DNA of 21,827 nucleotides, taken from NCBI GenBank assembly GCA_039933635.1, contig JBDTNQ010000076.1, positions 1 through 21,827 on the forward strand, in the 5' to 3' direction. The DNA comes from JBDTNQ01 sp039933635. GTDB taxonomy: Bacteria > Acidobacteriota > Vicinamibacteria > Vicinamibacterales > SCN-69-37. Below the pieces are notes generated by a model. The model had not been told where the DNA came from. It was given only the letters and a program-made list of their open reading frames with translations, and ran no database searches. A program made the translations under genes and the position numbers. Shown here piece by piece: positions 1-6,992 of this stretch. Numbering within the stretch: the stretch's first letter is position 1; each line of letters opens with the position of its first letter.

Positions 1-770
1 CTCGGCGGCCAGGGCCCGTCGCTCTCCCCTTTCGAACGTTCGAACCCTCCGCCCCCCGTCCCCTCGTCCCCTCGCCCCCTCGTCCCCTCGTCCCCTCGCC
101 CCCTCGTCCCCCCGTCGAAGATGGCGTCCTGATCCCAGAGCCACGCCACATTCACGCCGTCCGTCACCGGGGTGACGTACGCCTCGAACCGCCGACCGAA
201 GTACACCTCGACGTAGTCAGTCCACGCCGCGCCAGAGAAATGCTGCCGCATTCCCCAGCGTCGTCGTCGCCCGTGTTTCGTCTCGATGCCTGCCGCGCTG
301 CGCACGCGCGAGTGCAATCCGTCGGCACCAATCACGAGACGCGGCTGCCATGTTGTCCCGCCGACGGTGACTCGCGGCCCGTGCCTGCTCCACTGCATCT
401 CGGCGAGCACGCCACTGCGAATCTCGAGTGTCGGTTCCTCTCGCGCTCGCGCGACCAGTGCTTCAGAGAGACACGCTCGCCGCATGCCGAGGCCGGTGCC
501 CATCGGGAATGTGGACGACGCGATACTGCCAGAGGCGGTGATGTACCGAATGCCCTGGATCGGCGCGGAAGAACGAACGAGCGCCGACGAGGCCAGCCCG
601 AGCCTCGCCAGCGCCTCGACGCCGTTCGGGAGCAGACCCTCGCCGCACGCTTTGTCGATCGGCAGCGATCGCTTTTCAACAACCAGCGTGCGCACACCGT
701 GTCGTGCCGCGGCGATGGCGGTGGCCAGTCCTGCCGGGCCAGCGCCGATGACGATCAGATCCCGGGTCAC
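1..770 (-). CDS. FAD-dependent monooxygenase, UbiH/geranylgeranyl-reductase type (3' end beyond window)
   Basis: The GTG start at 770 overlaps the stop of the preceding methyltransferase gene (GTGA), so the genes are translationally coupled. The N-terminus carries a Rossmann FAD motif (IGAGPAG, residues 8-14), then KACGEGLLPNG near residue 45 and GADGLHSRVR near residue 155, the second FAD-contacting signature of the group A flavin monooxygenases. A TPVTDGVNVAWLW segment follows near residue 200. By family and operon position it should hydroxylate a resorcinol-type ring at the expense of NAD(P)H, like SrsC in Streptomyces griseus phenolic-lipid synthesis. After about residue 217 the frame enters an 8-bp tandem repeat (53-116) that encodes Gly/Arg/Asp/Glu low complexity. 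About 256 codons are visible and relatives are usually nearer 400. No stop occurs in this frame up to the edge, but continuity past the repeat is doubtful. Function class is secure; the exact substrate is inferred. Confidence 0.85.
   Translation of the reverse strand, partial: MTRDLIVIGAGPAGLATAIAAARHGVRTLVVEKRSLPIDKACGEGLLPNGVEALARLGLASSALVRSSAPIQGIRYITASGSIASSTFPMGTGLGMRRACLSEALVARAREEPTLEIRSGVLAEMQWSRHGPRVTVGGTTWQPRLVIGADGLHSRVRSAAGIETKHGRRRRWGMRQHFSGAAWTDYVEVYFGRRFEAYVTPVTDGVNVAWLWDQDAIFDGGTRGRGDEGTRGRGDEGTGGGGFERSKGESDGPWPP
53..116. repeat. 8-bp tandem repeat, eight units, inside the monooxygenase frame
   Basis: Eight consecutive octamers occur: CCCCCGTC, CCCTCGTC, CCCTCGCC, CCCTCGTC, CCCTCGTC, CCCTCGCC, CCCTCGTC and CCCCCGTC. 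The coding-strand unit GACGAGGG has no T, so the array cannot contain a stop codon in any frame. Because 8 is not a multiple of 3, gain or loss of one unit changes the downstream reading frame. Confidence 0.9.
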
Positions 771-1351
771 GATGGCGGCCGCGGCTCCCGGGAGGTCGGC
801 AGAAAACGGGCACGCGCACCAAAGTGCTGCTGATACGCGTTGTCATGATCGAGCGCGGCTTCCTCGGCGCGAATCCGCACGGTGAGCATGCCGGCATTGG
901 CCATCGAGAACACGACCGCCGTCCACACGGCCCCGTGGACAAGTGGCAGCGTGGCCATCTCGAGCACCACGCCGAGATAGTTCGGATGCCGGACGTAGCG
1001 ATACACACCATGCGTGACGGGATCGGCCGACGGCAGCGTCAACACCCGCACGGTCCATCGTGGTCCGAGGGCGTACATGGCGAGCAGGCGCAGCGTCTGG
1101 CCGGCCGCAAACCCCGCAAACGCCATCCCGGCAAGCCAGGGACGGAACGGCGGCTGTAACACCCAGACTTCGACGACCATTGCCGCGAGCCACGCCGCGT
1201 GCAGGGCGACCATGAGCGGCATCTGCGTCGCTGCGGACTCGACAGCGCCGCGAGCACGCAAGTGGCGTTCGTGTCGGCGCGACACGCGCACTTCGACCAG
1301 CCGCTGCAGCACCACGGCGATCACGAGCGCCGTGAACGCCGACCTCGTCAC
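767..1351 (-). CDS. isoprenylcysteine carboxyl methyltransferase (ICMT)-like membrane O-methyltransferase
   Basis: The 194-residue integral membrane protein starts with GTG at 1351, overlapping the synthase stop codon by 4 bases (GTGA). Hydrophobic segments lie near residues 5-20, 45-65, 72-95 and 128-155. The ICMT/PEMT-family signature RHPNYLG sits at 121-127, followed by RIRAEEAAL at 159-167, the usual C-terminal S-adenosylmethionine-site region with its paired acidic residues. In srsABC-type operons this family (SrsB) methylates a phenolic hydroxyl of the alkylresorcinol made by the type III synthase. True isoprenylcysteine methylation is unlikely, because no prenylation substrate is expected here. 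The gene is coupled on both sides by identical 4-base overlaps, so the three products are probably made in step. Family assignment is strong; the substrate is inferred from the neighbours. Confidence 0.87.
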   Translation of the reverse strand: MTRSAFTALVIAVVLQRLVEVRVSRRHERHLRARGAVESAATQMPLMVALHAAWLAAMVVEVWVLQPPFRPWLAGMAFAGFAAGQTLRLLAMYALGPRWTVRVLTLPSADPVTHGVYRYVRHPNYLGVVLEMATLPLVHGAVWTAVVFSMANAGMLTVRIRAEEAALDHDNAYQQHFGARARFLPTSREPRPPS

Positions 1352-2415
1352 CAACGCAAGAGCACCAGCTCGGCGCAGAATCCAGGTCCCATGGCGAACA
1401 GCATGCCGGGCGCCCCGGCCGCGGGGCGTTCGCCGTCCAGGACATCGCGCAGCAGTACGAGCACGGAGGCCGACGACAGGTTGCCGCGCTCCGCCAGACC
1501 GCGTCGACTGGCGTCGAGCGTCCCGCGAGGCAGGCACAGGCCCTGTTCGATCGCATCGATCACGGCCGGTCCACCGGGATGTCCAATCCAGTGTTCGACG
1601 CCTCCAGGTTCGAATTCGTGCGACGCGAGGAACGCGCGCGCGGCTGACGAGAACGGCCCTCGCGCCAGATCGGGTACCGATCCGCTCAGCACGATGCGGA
1701 AACCGGTGTCGACAATGTCCCACCCCATGGTCCGTTCGGTCCCTTCGAACAGGACGGAGCGCGTGTCGATGATGGATGGGGCGCGGCCGGTCGCGAGCGG
1801 ATGCTCATCCCCGACGAGGACCACGCAGGCCGCACCGTCGCCGAAGAGCGCCGACGCGATGACGTTGGCGACCGACATGTCGGCGAGCTGAAACGTCAGG
1901 GAGCACAGCTCGACGCACAGCATGATGGCGGCCTCGCGCGGGTACGCGCGAAGGAAATCGCACACACGCGCGATACCCGCGGCACCCGCGACGCAGCCCA
2001 GCCCAAACAGCGGCAGACGCCGACAGTCCGCGCGAAAACCGCCGAGCCTGCTGATGATGCGCGACTCGAGCGACGGCACGGCCACACCGGTCACGGTGCT
2101 GAACCCGAACAGCGCGACGTCGCGGGTCGAGAGACCCGCGCGCGCCAGCGCGCCGTCGACCGCCGCCGATCCCAGCTCCAGCGCATGCTCGAGCCAGATC
2201 GTGCTGCGTTCGCCGAAGCCATTGAGGCGCGGATAGGCCTCGATCGGCAATACCATGTGCCGACCGGCCACGCCCACACTGTGAAAGAAGCGGCCCACGC
2301 GCTCCGGTGTGGCCTCGCCTCGACCGCCAACGACGCGCAGGAACTCGCGCGCCACGTCCGCCTGAGCGTGATAGAGCGCCGGGAAGCGGGCGTCAGCCGC
2401 CAGGATGCGGGGCAT
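1348..2415 (-). CDS. type III polyketide synthase (alkylresorcinol/alkylpyrone synthase type)
   Basis: The 355-residue protein has the normal length for a chalcone-synthase-superfamily homodimer. The catalytic triad is visible: Cys141 in FGLGCVAGAAG, His279 in WIGHPGG and Asn312 in RGNLSSASVL. The C-terminus has the family GPGFC motif at 343-347 in the form AMGPGFCAELVLLRW. Such enzymes extend a fatty acyl starter with malonyl-type units and cyclise the chain to resorcinols or pyrones in the cytoplasm. It is first in an operon with a methyltransferase and a flavin monooxygenase, the same order as srsA-srsB-srsC. The start at 2415 has no Shine-Dalgarno sequence; a -10-like TAATAT lies exactly 6 bases upstream, suggesting a leaderless transcript. 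Chain length and ring type cannot be read from the sequence. Confidence 0.95.
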   Translation of the reverse strand: MPRILAADARFPALYHAQADVAREFLRVVGGRGEATPERVGRFFHSVGVAGRHMVLPIEAYPRLNGFGERSTIWLEHALELGSAAVDGALARAGLSTRDVALFGFSTVTGVAVPSLESRIISRLGGFRADCRRLPLFGLGCVAGAAGIARVCDFLRAYPREAAIMLCVELCSLTFQLADMSVANVIASALFGDGAACVVLVGDEHPLATGRAPSIIDTRSVLFEGTERTMGWDIVDTGFRIVLSGSVPDLARGPFSSAARAFLASHEFEPGGVEHWIGHPGGPAVIDAIEQGLCLPRGTLDASRRGLAERGNLSSASVLVLLRDVLDGERPAAGAPGMLFAMGPGFCAELVLLRW

Positions 2416-2421
2416 GAAGGG

Positions 2422-2451
2422 ATATTAGGCGACCCGCGCCATCCGCGTCAG
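2422..2451 (-). promoter_or_regulatory. sigma70-like promoter of the phenolic-lipid operon
   Basis: On the minus strand, CTGACG (2451-2446) resembles a -35 box. An 18-base spacer separates it from TAATAT (2427-2422), a good -10 box. Six bases later comes the ATG of the polyketide synthase, so transcription should begin at or next to the start codon. Confidence 0.55.
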
Positions 2452-2476
2452 CCAGCGTGCGACCGGGCGTCTGAGG

Positions 2477-3022
2477 TCAGCGCGCCTTGGCCCGCTCCCC
2501 AAACTGCTTCTGCAGTTCCTCTGCTCGCCGTTGATGATCGGACATCGTCGGGAGCACCTTCAGCGCGAAGGCGCGCACATCTTCATCCGCGCTGCCGGAC
2601 GCGTGAATGAAGTTGGCGATCGCCTGCCGGTGATCCTGCACTGTGCGGTCGAGGTACGCGCGATCGAACGCAATGCCGGACAGACGGCTGAACTGGTCCT
2701 TCGTGAACTTGTCGAGTCCCATTGGCACAGGCAGGTCTACGCGCTTGCTCGAGGCCAGCGTCTTCAGTTCGAGGGCCGTCTGCATGTGTTCGGTCCTGAT
2801 GGCTGACGCGAGGGACTTCAGGCCCTCATCCTGACCTCGAGCTTGAGCCAGTTCGGCCAGATCGATTTCGGCTTGACCCATCGCCCGGGCATTGTGCATG
2901 AACGCAGCATCATTCATGGGCTCGGCGCGATTCGGCACTCGGTCTTGGACCTGCGCCGCGGGCACACCGGCAAGCAACGTACTGAATAGAACGGCCGACG
3001 CGAGAAAGGAAGGGCGTCTCAT
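2477..3022 (-). CDS. secreted DUF4142-family protein
   Basis: This is a 181-residue protein with a basic N-terminus and hydrophobic core (FLASAVLFSTLLAGVPA), typical of a Sec signal peptide with cleavage near residue 22. The mature part is alpha-helical and rich in Ala, Glu, Lys and His, with the DUF4142 pattern: FMHNARAMGQAEIDLAELA, then LASAIRTEHMQTALELKTLA, and near the C-terminus a DHRQAIANF helix. DUF4142 proteins are predicted periplasmic ferritin-like helical bundles of unknown function, often among stress genes. The start has a Shine-Dalgarno GGAGG 4 bases upstream. It lies on the same strand as the phenolic-lipid operon, 61 bases before it, but that operon has its own promoter-like sequence in the gap. 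Family is confident; role unknown. Confidence 0.9.
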   Translation of the reverse strand: MRRPSFLASAVLFSTLLAGVPAAQVQDRVPNRAEPMNDAAFMHNARAMGQAEIDLAELAQARGQDEGLKSLASAIRTEHMQTALELKTLASSKRVDLPVPMGLDKFTKDQFSRLSGIAFDRAYLDRTVQDHRQAIANFIHASGSADEDVRAFALKVLPTMSDHQRRAEELQKQFGERAKAR

Positions 3023-3241
3023 GGGGCCTCCGGCTGGGAGTCACAGACGTGACTGCAAGGTCCCTGCCGCGGAATATCAAGGGATCGGCGGCACAGGGCC
3101 GATGACAGGGCCAGGCTCACACACGCGGAGGTAAACATCGGCGGGTGGTTGTCCCACGTTGGCCCTGGACCTCTAGTGCAGGTCCTGACCCCTGCCTGAA
3201 GCAGGCCGGCAATCGTCGGTAGTGCGCTTCTCATATTGTGC
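3023..3241. other. intergenic region with an inverted repeat
   Basis: This 219-base stretch between two minus-strand genes should carry the promoter of the DUF4142 gene, but I could not pick out convincing boxes. It contains an inverted repeat, GGACCT (3167-3172) and AGGTCC (3180-3185), with a 7-base loop, and a weaker CCTGC/GCAGG hairpin just after it. Neither has a T-run on either strand, so they are poor intrinsic terminators. Confidence 0.4.
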
Positions 3242-3481
3242 CTATCGCGTCGTCCGCGTTCTGGACGATTTCTTCGCCGTGGAACGGGCCGCTTTCGGTT
3301 TCGGCGATCCAGGGGCGGGCACCTTCGCGCCATCCTGTCGTGCTTCAGACAATCCAATGGCAATCGCCTGCTTACGGCTGGACACCTTCCGCCCGGATCG
3401 GCCGCTTCGCAATGTGCCTTCCCTGCGTTCATGCATCGCGCGGCGAACCTTCGATTGCGCCTTCTTGCCGTAATTGGCCAT
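3242..3481 (-). CDS. small basic DUF6496-like protein
   Basis: The 79-residue protein begins MANYGKKAQSKVRRAMHER and continues EGTLRSGRSG and SRKQAIAIGLSEAR, the conserved block of DUF6496-like proteins. Its C-terminal tail is rich in Lys, Arg, Pro and Ser (PKPKAARSTAKKSS), resembling histone-H1-like tails. The start at 3481 is chosen over an upstream in-frame ATG at 3580 because family members begin here and a GGAGG ribosome site lies 5 bases upstream (3487-3491). The strong positive charge suggests nucleic-acid binding, but this is not shown. It is divergent from the BON-domain gene. Related proteins are common in soil bacteria near stress genes. Family recognition is good; function unknown. 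Confidence 0.88.
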   Translation of the reverse strand: MANYGKKAQSKVRRAMHERREGTLRSGRSGRKVSSRKQAIAIGLSEARQDGAKVPAPGSPKPKAARSTAKKSSRTRTTR

Positions 3482-3486
3482 AAGCA

Positions 3487-3491
3487 CCTCC
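3487..3491 (-). promoter_or_regulatory. ribosome binding site deciding the DUF6496-like start
   Basis: GGAGG on the minus strand lies 5 bases before the ATG at 3481. No comparable site precedes the longer in-frame start at 3580. Confidence 0.75.
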
Positions 3492-3609
3492 ATTGGCCGT
3501 TCGTGCAAGCGATACGCCACACGATGCCAGACGAGCGCCTCGGCACCTCCTTTGCACTCGTCTGGCTCACACCGAGTCACTCCAGGCTCGTCATTCTTGA
3601 GAGGACTTC

Positions 3610-4143
3610 ATGATCCGCTATGCCTCCGCCCTGCTCGTCGTCGTCGGTCTCGCCGCCTGTTCGCCTGCGCCGGCGCAATCGCCCGACGTCTCGGACAGCC
3701 TCCGCACGTCGCTCGACAACGGCGGCCTCAAAGACGTCAGCGTCAAACAGGACCGCGAGAAGGGCGTTCTGACGCTCGGAGGATCGGTCACGAATGATGC
3801 GGACAAGGCGCGCGCTGATGCTGTAGCCAAGGCCCTGGACCCACGCGACGTCGTCGCCAACGAAATCAAAGTGCTCCCGCCGGGCATGGAGAGCGACGCG
3901 AAGACGATCTCGTCGGACGTGGACGCGGCGATCGAGAAGTACCTGCACGCGGCGCTAACGCAGGGCGGCTACAAGGATGGCGTCGACTACAGCGTCAAAT
4001 CGGGCGTGGTGACGCTGACGGGCAGCGTGCAATCCCAGGGCGCACGCGATGCCGTGGAGAAACTGGCCGCGGGCGTGCCGAACGTCGCGCAGGTGGTCAA
4101 TACTCTCGAGGTCGCGCATCAGCGCGCAACGACCACGAGGTAG
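3610..4143 (+). CDS. BON-domain lipoprotein (two BON domains)
   Basis: The 177-residue protein has a lipoprotein signal peptide with a lipobox LAAC at 14-17 (Cys17 lipidated). Two BON domains follow, roughly residues 26-90 and 103-169. Each shows the amphipathic-helix start, the central strand-turn motif (GVLTLGGSV, GVVTLTGSV) and the closing valine-rich strand (DVVANEIKV, NVAQVVNTLEV). BON domains bind phospholipid and are found in OsmY/DolP-type periplasmic proteins that protect the envelope under osmotic stress. A GAGAGGA-like ribosome site lies just before the ATG. The topoisomerase gene begins 23 bases downstream on the same strand, so the two may be co-transcribed. Assignment is confident; the partner is unknown. 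Confidence 0.92.
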   Translation: MIRYASALLVVVGLAACSPAPAQSPDVSDSLRTSLDNGGLKDVSVKQDREKGVLTLGGSVTNDADKARADAVAKALDPRDVVANEIKVLPPGMESDAKTISSDVDAAIEKYLHAALTQGGYKDGVDYSVKSGVVTLTGSVQSQGARDAVEKLAAGVPNVAQVVNTLEVAHQRATTTR

Positions 4144-4166
4144 CCGCTCGCCCGATTGCGCCGACC

Positions 4167-5255
4167 ATGGCGGCCACGACCACGTCGACCGCCCCAACCC
4201 GCGTTCCCGGACTCTCGTACGCCACCGACGAGAGCCCGGGGATCGCGCGGGCGGGGCGTCCCGGCGCATTCGTCTACCGATGGCCGGGCGGGCGTCTTGT
4301 CAAGGATGGTGCGACGCTGCGGCGAATCCGGTCGCTGGCAGTCCCGCCAGCGTGGACGGACGTGTGGATTTCTCCTAATGCCGTCGGCCACATCCAGGCG
4401 ACGGGACGGGATGCGCGACGACGTAAACAGTATCGCTATCATCCGCGTTGGCGGACCGTTCGCGACGAAGCGAAGTTCGATCATCTGCTCGAGTTCGCCC
4501 GCGCGTTGCCCGTAATCAGACGAGCCCTAACACGTGACCTCGCCAAGGCGCCGTTCTCGCGCAAGCGCGTCCTGGCCGTGGTCGTCTCGCTGCTCGAGCG
4601 GACCCACATCCGGGTGGGCAACGACGAGTACGCGCGCACGAACGACTCGTACGGTCTGACGACGTTGAAGGACGGACACGCGCGCATTCAGGGCAAACGT
4701 GTGGAATTCCGCTTCAAGGGCAAGTCGGGGGTCATGCACCACATCAGCGTCGAAGACCCCGTGCTCGCACGGGATGTCCGGCGGTGCCAGGATCTACCGG
4801 GCCAGACGCTCTTCCAATACCTGGACGAGAAGGGGCAGCCGCGGACGATCGGCTCAACAGACGTCAACTGGTATCTCGCCGACGTCTCCGGTACGGACGT
4901 CACCGCCAAGGACTTTCGAACCTGGTGGGGGACGGTGTCTGTCGCCCGACTCCTGCGTGAGTCGCCCGCCCCGCGCAACAAGACCGAGGCGAAGCAACTG
5001 ACGTTACGAGCCATCGACAGCGTGGCCGGCGAACTGGGCAACACACGCGCGGTGTGCCGGGCGTGCTACGTCCACCCTGCCGTGCTCGCGGCGTTCAGCG
5101 TCGGCAACGTCGCGGCCCGTGCGCAGGCCAAGCGAAGATCGGTGAAGGGCTTGACTGACGATGAGGCCTGGACGGTGGCCTTCCTCCAGGGCTGGGCCGA
5201 GCAGCCGCCCCGAGCGCGCCGGGGCAGGTCCAGACAGCGGGCGGTCCCGGCTTGA
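4167..5255 (+). CDS. DNA topoisomerase IB (poxvirus-like)
   Basis: The 362-residue protein is of the length usual for bacterial type IB topoisomerases, which relax supercoils through a 3'-phosphotyrosyl intermediate without ATP. Active-site residues are visible: Arg149 in IRVGNDEYAR, Lys168 in SYGLTTLKDGH, Arg251 in KDFRTWWGT and the nucleophile Tyr301 in CRACYVHPAV. The N-terminal domain (about 15-115) includes IRSLAVPPAWTDVWI and HIQATGRDARRRKQYRYH, the conserved DNA-clamp block. The basic C-terminal tail (PRARRGRSRQR) is variable in the family. It lies 23 bases after a BON-domain lipoprotein gene, an arrangement I read as loose clustering of stress genes. No clear ribosome site precedes the ATG, so the start is less certain than the identity. 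Confidence 0.95.
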   Translation: MAATTTSTAPTRVPGLSYATDESPGIARAGRPGAFVYRWPGGRLVKDGATLRRIRSLAVPPAWTDVWISPNAVGHIQATGRDARRRKQYRYHPRWRTVRDEAKFDHLLEFARALPVIRRALTRDLAKAPFSRKRVLAVVVSLLERTHIRVGNDEYARTNDSYGLTTLKDGHARIQGKRVEFRFKGKSGVMHHISVEDPVLARDVRRCQDLPGQTLFQYLDEKGQPRTIGSTDVNWYLADVSGTDVTAKDFRTWWGTVSVARLLRESPAPRNKTEAKQLTLRAIDSVAGELGNTRAVCRACYVHPAVLAAFSVGNVAARAQAKRRSVKGLTDDEAWTVAFLQGWAEQPPRARRGRSRQRAVPA

Positions 5256-5297
5256 CGAATCGCCTGGATCTTCCCTCCCAGCCCGAGGCGGATCGCC

Positions 5298-5303
5298 TAC
5301 AAT
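5298..5303 (+). promoter_or_regulatory. -10-like box of the symporter gene, 6 bases before GTG
   Basis: TACAAT is followed by six bases and then the GTG start at 5310. No convincing -35 box lies 16-18 bases upstream, and no Shine-Dalgarno sequence precedes the start. The position predicts transcription starting at the start codon. Confidence 0.45.
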
Positions 5304-5309
5304 CCGTCC

Positions 5310-6887
5310 GTGCTTGACTCGCTCATCATCGCCGCGTACTTCACGGTCGTCCTCGGCATCGGCCTCTATCACTCGCGCCGGAAAAATACGACGCGGGAGT
5401 ACTTCCTGGCGGGCCAGCATGTCGGATGGTTTGCCGTCGGCGCCTCCCTGTTCTCGACGAACATCTCGAGCGAGCACTTCATTGGCCTCGCCGGCGCGGG
5501 AGCCAGTTCCGGCCTGGCCGTGGCCTGCTATGAACTCGGCGCGGCCTTCTGTCTCTTCCTGCTCGGGTGGCTCTTCGTGCCGTATTACCTGCGCACGAAG
5601 GTCTTCACGATGCCCGAGTTCCTCGAGAAGCGCTTCGACGCGCGCTCCCGCCGGTACCTCACGCTGATCTCCCTCTTCGCCTACATCTTTACGAAGATCT
5701 CGGTGCACCTCTACGCGGGCGCCATCCTCATGGAGCAGGTCGCCGGGTGGAACTACCTGACCACGTCGATTCTGCTGGTCGTGGCGACCGGCATCTACAC
5801 CGTCAGCGGTGGACTCGCGGCCGTGATCTACACCGACCTCTTCCAGTCGATCGTGCTCATTGCCGGGGCGGCCACGCTCACCGTGATTGGTCTCGGCGAA
5901 GTCGGCGGGTTCGCGGGCCTGCGCGCGGCGTTGCCGGCAGACTATTTCCACATGATCAAGCCGCTCAGCGATCCGTCCTATCCGTGGATAGGATCCACGC
6001 TGGGCGTGCTGATCCTGGGCATCTGGTACTGGTGTACCGATCAGTCGATTGTCCAGAAGACGCTCAGCGCGCGCGGCATCTCCGACGCGCGTAAGGGCAC
6101 AATCCTCTGCGCGGCGCTGAAGATCCTGCCGTTGTTCATCCTGGTCGTGCCCGGGCTCATCGCCAAGGCGCTCTACCCCACGGTTGTCACGGGCGACAAC
6201 GCGTTTCCGACGCTGGTACTGAGGCTCATGCCGCCCGGGTTCAAGGGCCTGCTCGTCGCGGCCCTCATGGCCGCGCTGATGTCGGCCATGAGCTCCGTGC
6301 TGAACTCGTGCTCCACGCTCATCACCATCGACATCTACAAGAAGACGCACCCACATCGCTCCGAGCGACAGTTGGTCATGTTCGGCCGGATCACAACGGG
6401 CGTGGTGGTGGCGCTCAGCATCCTGTGGATCCCGGTCATCCCGTACCTGAGCAGCCAGCTCTACCAGTACTTGCAGAGCGTGCAGGCCTACGTGGCCGCG
6501 CCGATTACCGCGGTGTTCCTCGTGGGCGTGCTGTGGCGGGGCGCCACGGCGCAAGCCGCGTTCGTGACGCTCGTGGCCGGCGGCATCATCGGCGCCGCGC
6601 GGTTCCTCATGGACGTGGCGCGCGATGCGCTCCACTGGAACCTGGGCGCGCTCGAACCGATCGCAAAGTTCAACTTCCTGAACTTCGCCATCGTCGTGTT
6701 CATGTTCTCGGTGTTGATGATGGTGGCGCTCAGCCGCACCCGGCCCGAGCGCCGCCCCGGCATCGAGGACCTGACGTTCGACTGGTCCGCGAAGGGGGTG
6801 GCCAGCCTCCGAGGCACGACAAGCGACGTGGTGATGACCCTCGGCGTCGCCGCGGCAATCCTGGGGATCTGGATTCACTTCGCATGA
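5310..6887 (+). CDS. sodium:solute symporter (SSS/SGLT family)
   Basis: The 525-residue polytopic membrane protein (about 13-14 hydrophobic segments) starts with GTG at 5310. SSS hallmarks are the N-terminal REYFLAG motif, SLFSTNISSEHFIG, the TM4-like TKISVHLYAGA, GGLAAVIYTDLFQ, and WYWCTDQSIVQKTL. Around residues 315-345 the stretch with LMSAMSSVLNSCSTL corresponds to the TM8 region whose serines form the Na2 sodium site in vSGLT, and these are conserved. The closest functional group is the sodium/sugar (glucose or galactose) branch, judged from the SEHFIG and WCTDQ motifs, but the substrate cannot be fixed. It appears to be a single-gene unit with a hairpin after its stop. A 624-codon antisense open frame is a GC-content shadow. 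Confidence 0.93.
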   Translation: MLDSLIIAAYFTVVLGIGLYHSRRKNTTREYFLAGQHVGWFAVGASLFSTNISSEHFIGLAGAGASSGLAVACYELGAAFCLFLLGWLFVPYYLRTKVFTMPEFLEKRFDARSRRYLTLISLFAYIFTKISVHLYAGAILMEQVAGWNYLTTSILLVVATGIYTVSGGLAAVIYTDLFQSIVLIAGAATLTVIGLGEVGGFAGLRAALPADYFHMIKPLSDPSYPWIGSTLGVLILGIWYWCTDQSIVQKTLSARGISDARKGTILCAALKILPLFILVVPGLIAKALYPTVVTGDNAFPTLVLRLMPPGFKGLLVAALMAALMSAMSSVLNSCSTLITIDIYKKTHPHRSERQLVMFGRITTGVVVALSILWIPVIPYLSSQLYQYLQSVQAYVAAPITAVFLVGVLWRGATAQAAFVTLVAGGIIGAARFLMDVARDALHWNLGALEPIAKFNFLNFAIVVFMFSVLMMVALSRTRPERRPGIEDLTFDWSAKGVASLRGTTSDVVMTLGVAAAILGIWIHFA

Positions 6888-6918
6888 CGTGTGCCCCTCC
6901 CATGACGTGCGCCCTCCT
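6883..6918. repeat. imperfect 18-bp tandem duplication at the symporter stop
   Basis: CATGACGTGTGCCCCTCC (6883-6900) is followed directly by CATGACGTGCGCCCTCCT (6901-6918). The first copy contains the TGA stop of the symporter gene, so the duplication is mostly untranslated. Confidence 0.6.
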
Positions 6919-6922
6919 TGGA

Positions 6923-6946
6923 GCCCCGGACCTTCAGGTCCGGGGC
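6923..6946 (+). terminator. 10-bp hairpin after the symporter gene (REP-like or weak terminator)
   Basis: GCCCCGGACC (6923-6932), loop TTCA, then GGTCCGGGGC (6937-6946) form a perfect 10-bp GC-rich stem 35 bases after the symporter stop. No T-run follows, so it is either a factor-assisted terminator, an mRNA-stabilising hairpin or a dispersed palindromic repeat. Confidence 0.5.
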
Positions 6947-6955
6947 GGCAGGCAT

Positions 6956-6984
6956 TTGACGCGCTTCTCTCGCCGGGTCATGCT
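6956..6984 (+). promoter_or_regulatory. candidate promoter of the small zinc-finger gene
   Basis: TTGACG (6956-6961), a 5/6 match to the -35 consensus, is followed by a 17-base spacer and a weak -10, CATGCT (6979-6984). The ATG comes 8 bases later, again predicting a very short or absent leader. Confidence 0.4.
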
Positions 6985-6992
6985 GGTGGACT

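Noticed and set aside
53..116. CRISPR-like array
   Set aside because: Units are 8 bp with no spacers; it is a simple tandem repeat.
240..885. Plus-strand open frames of about 200 codons at the left end
   Set aside because: They lie opposite the FAD monooxygenase, whose motifs are unmistakable on the minus strand.
5004..6878. 624-codon open frame antisense to the symporter
   Set aside because: Low-complexity His/Arg/Glu/Asp-rich translation with no family motif; it is the complement of a well-supported symporter in GC-rich DNA.
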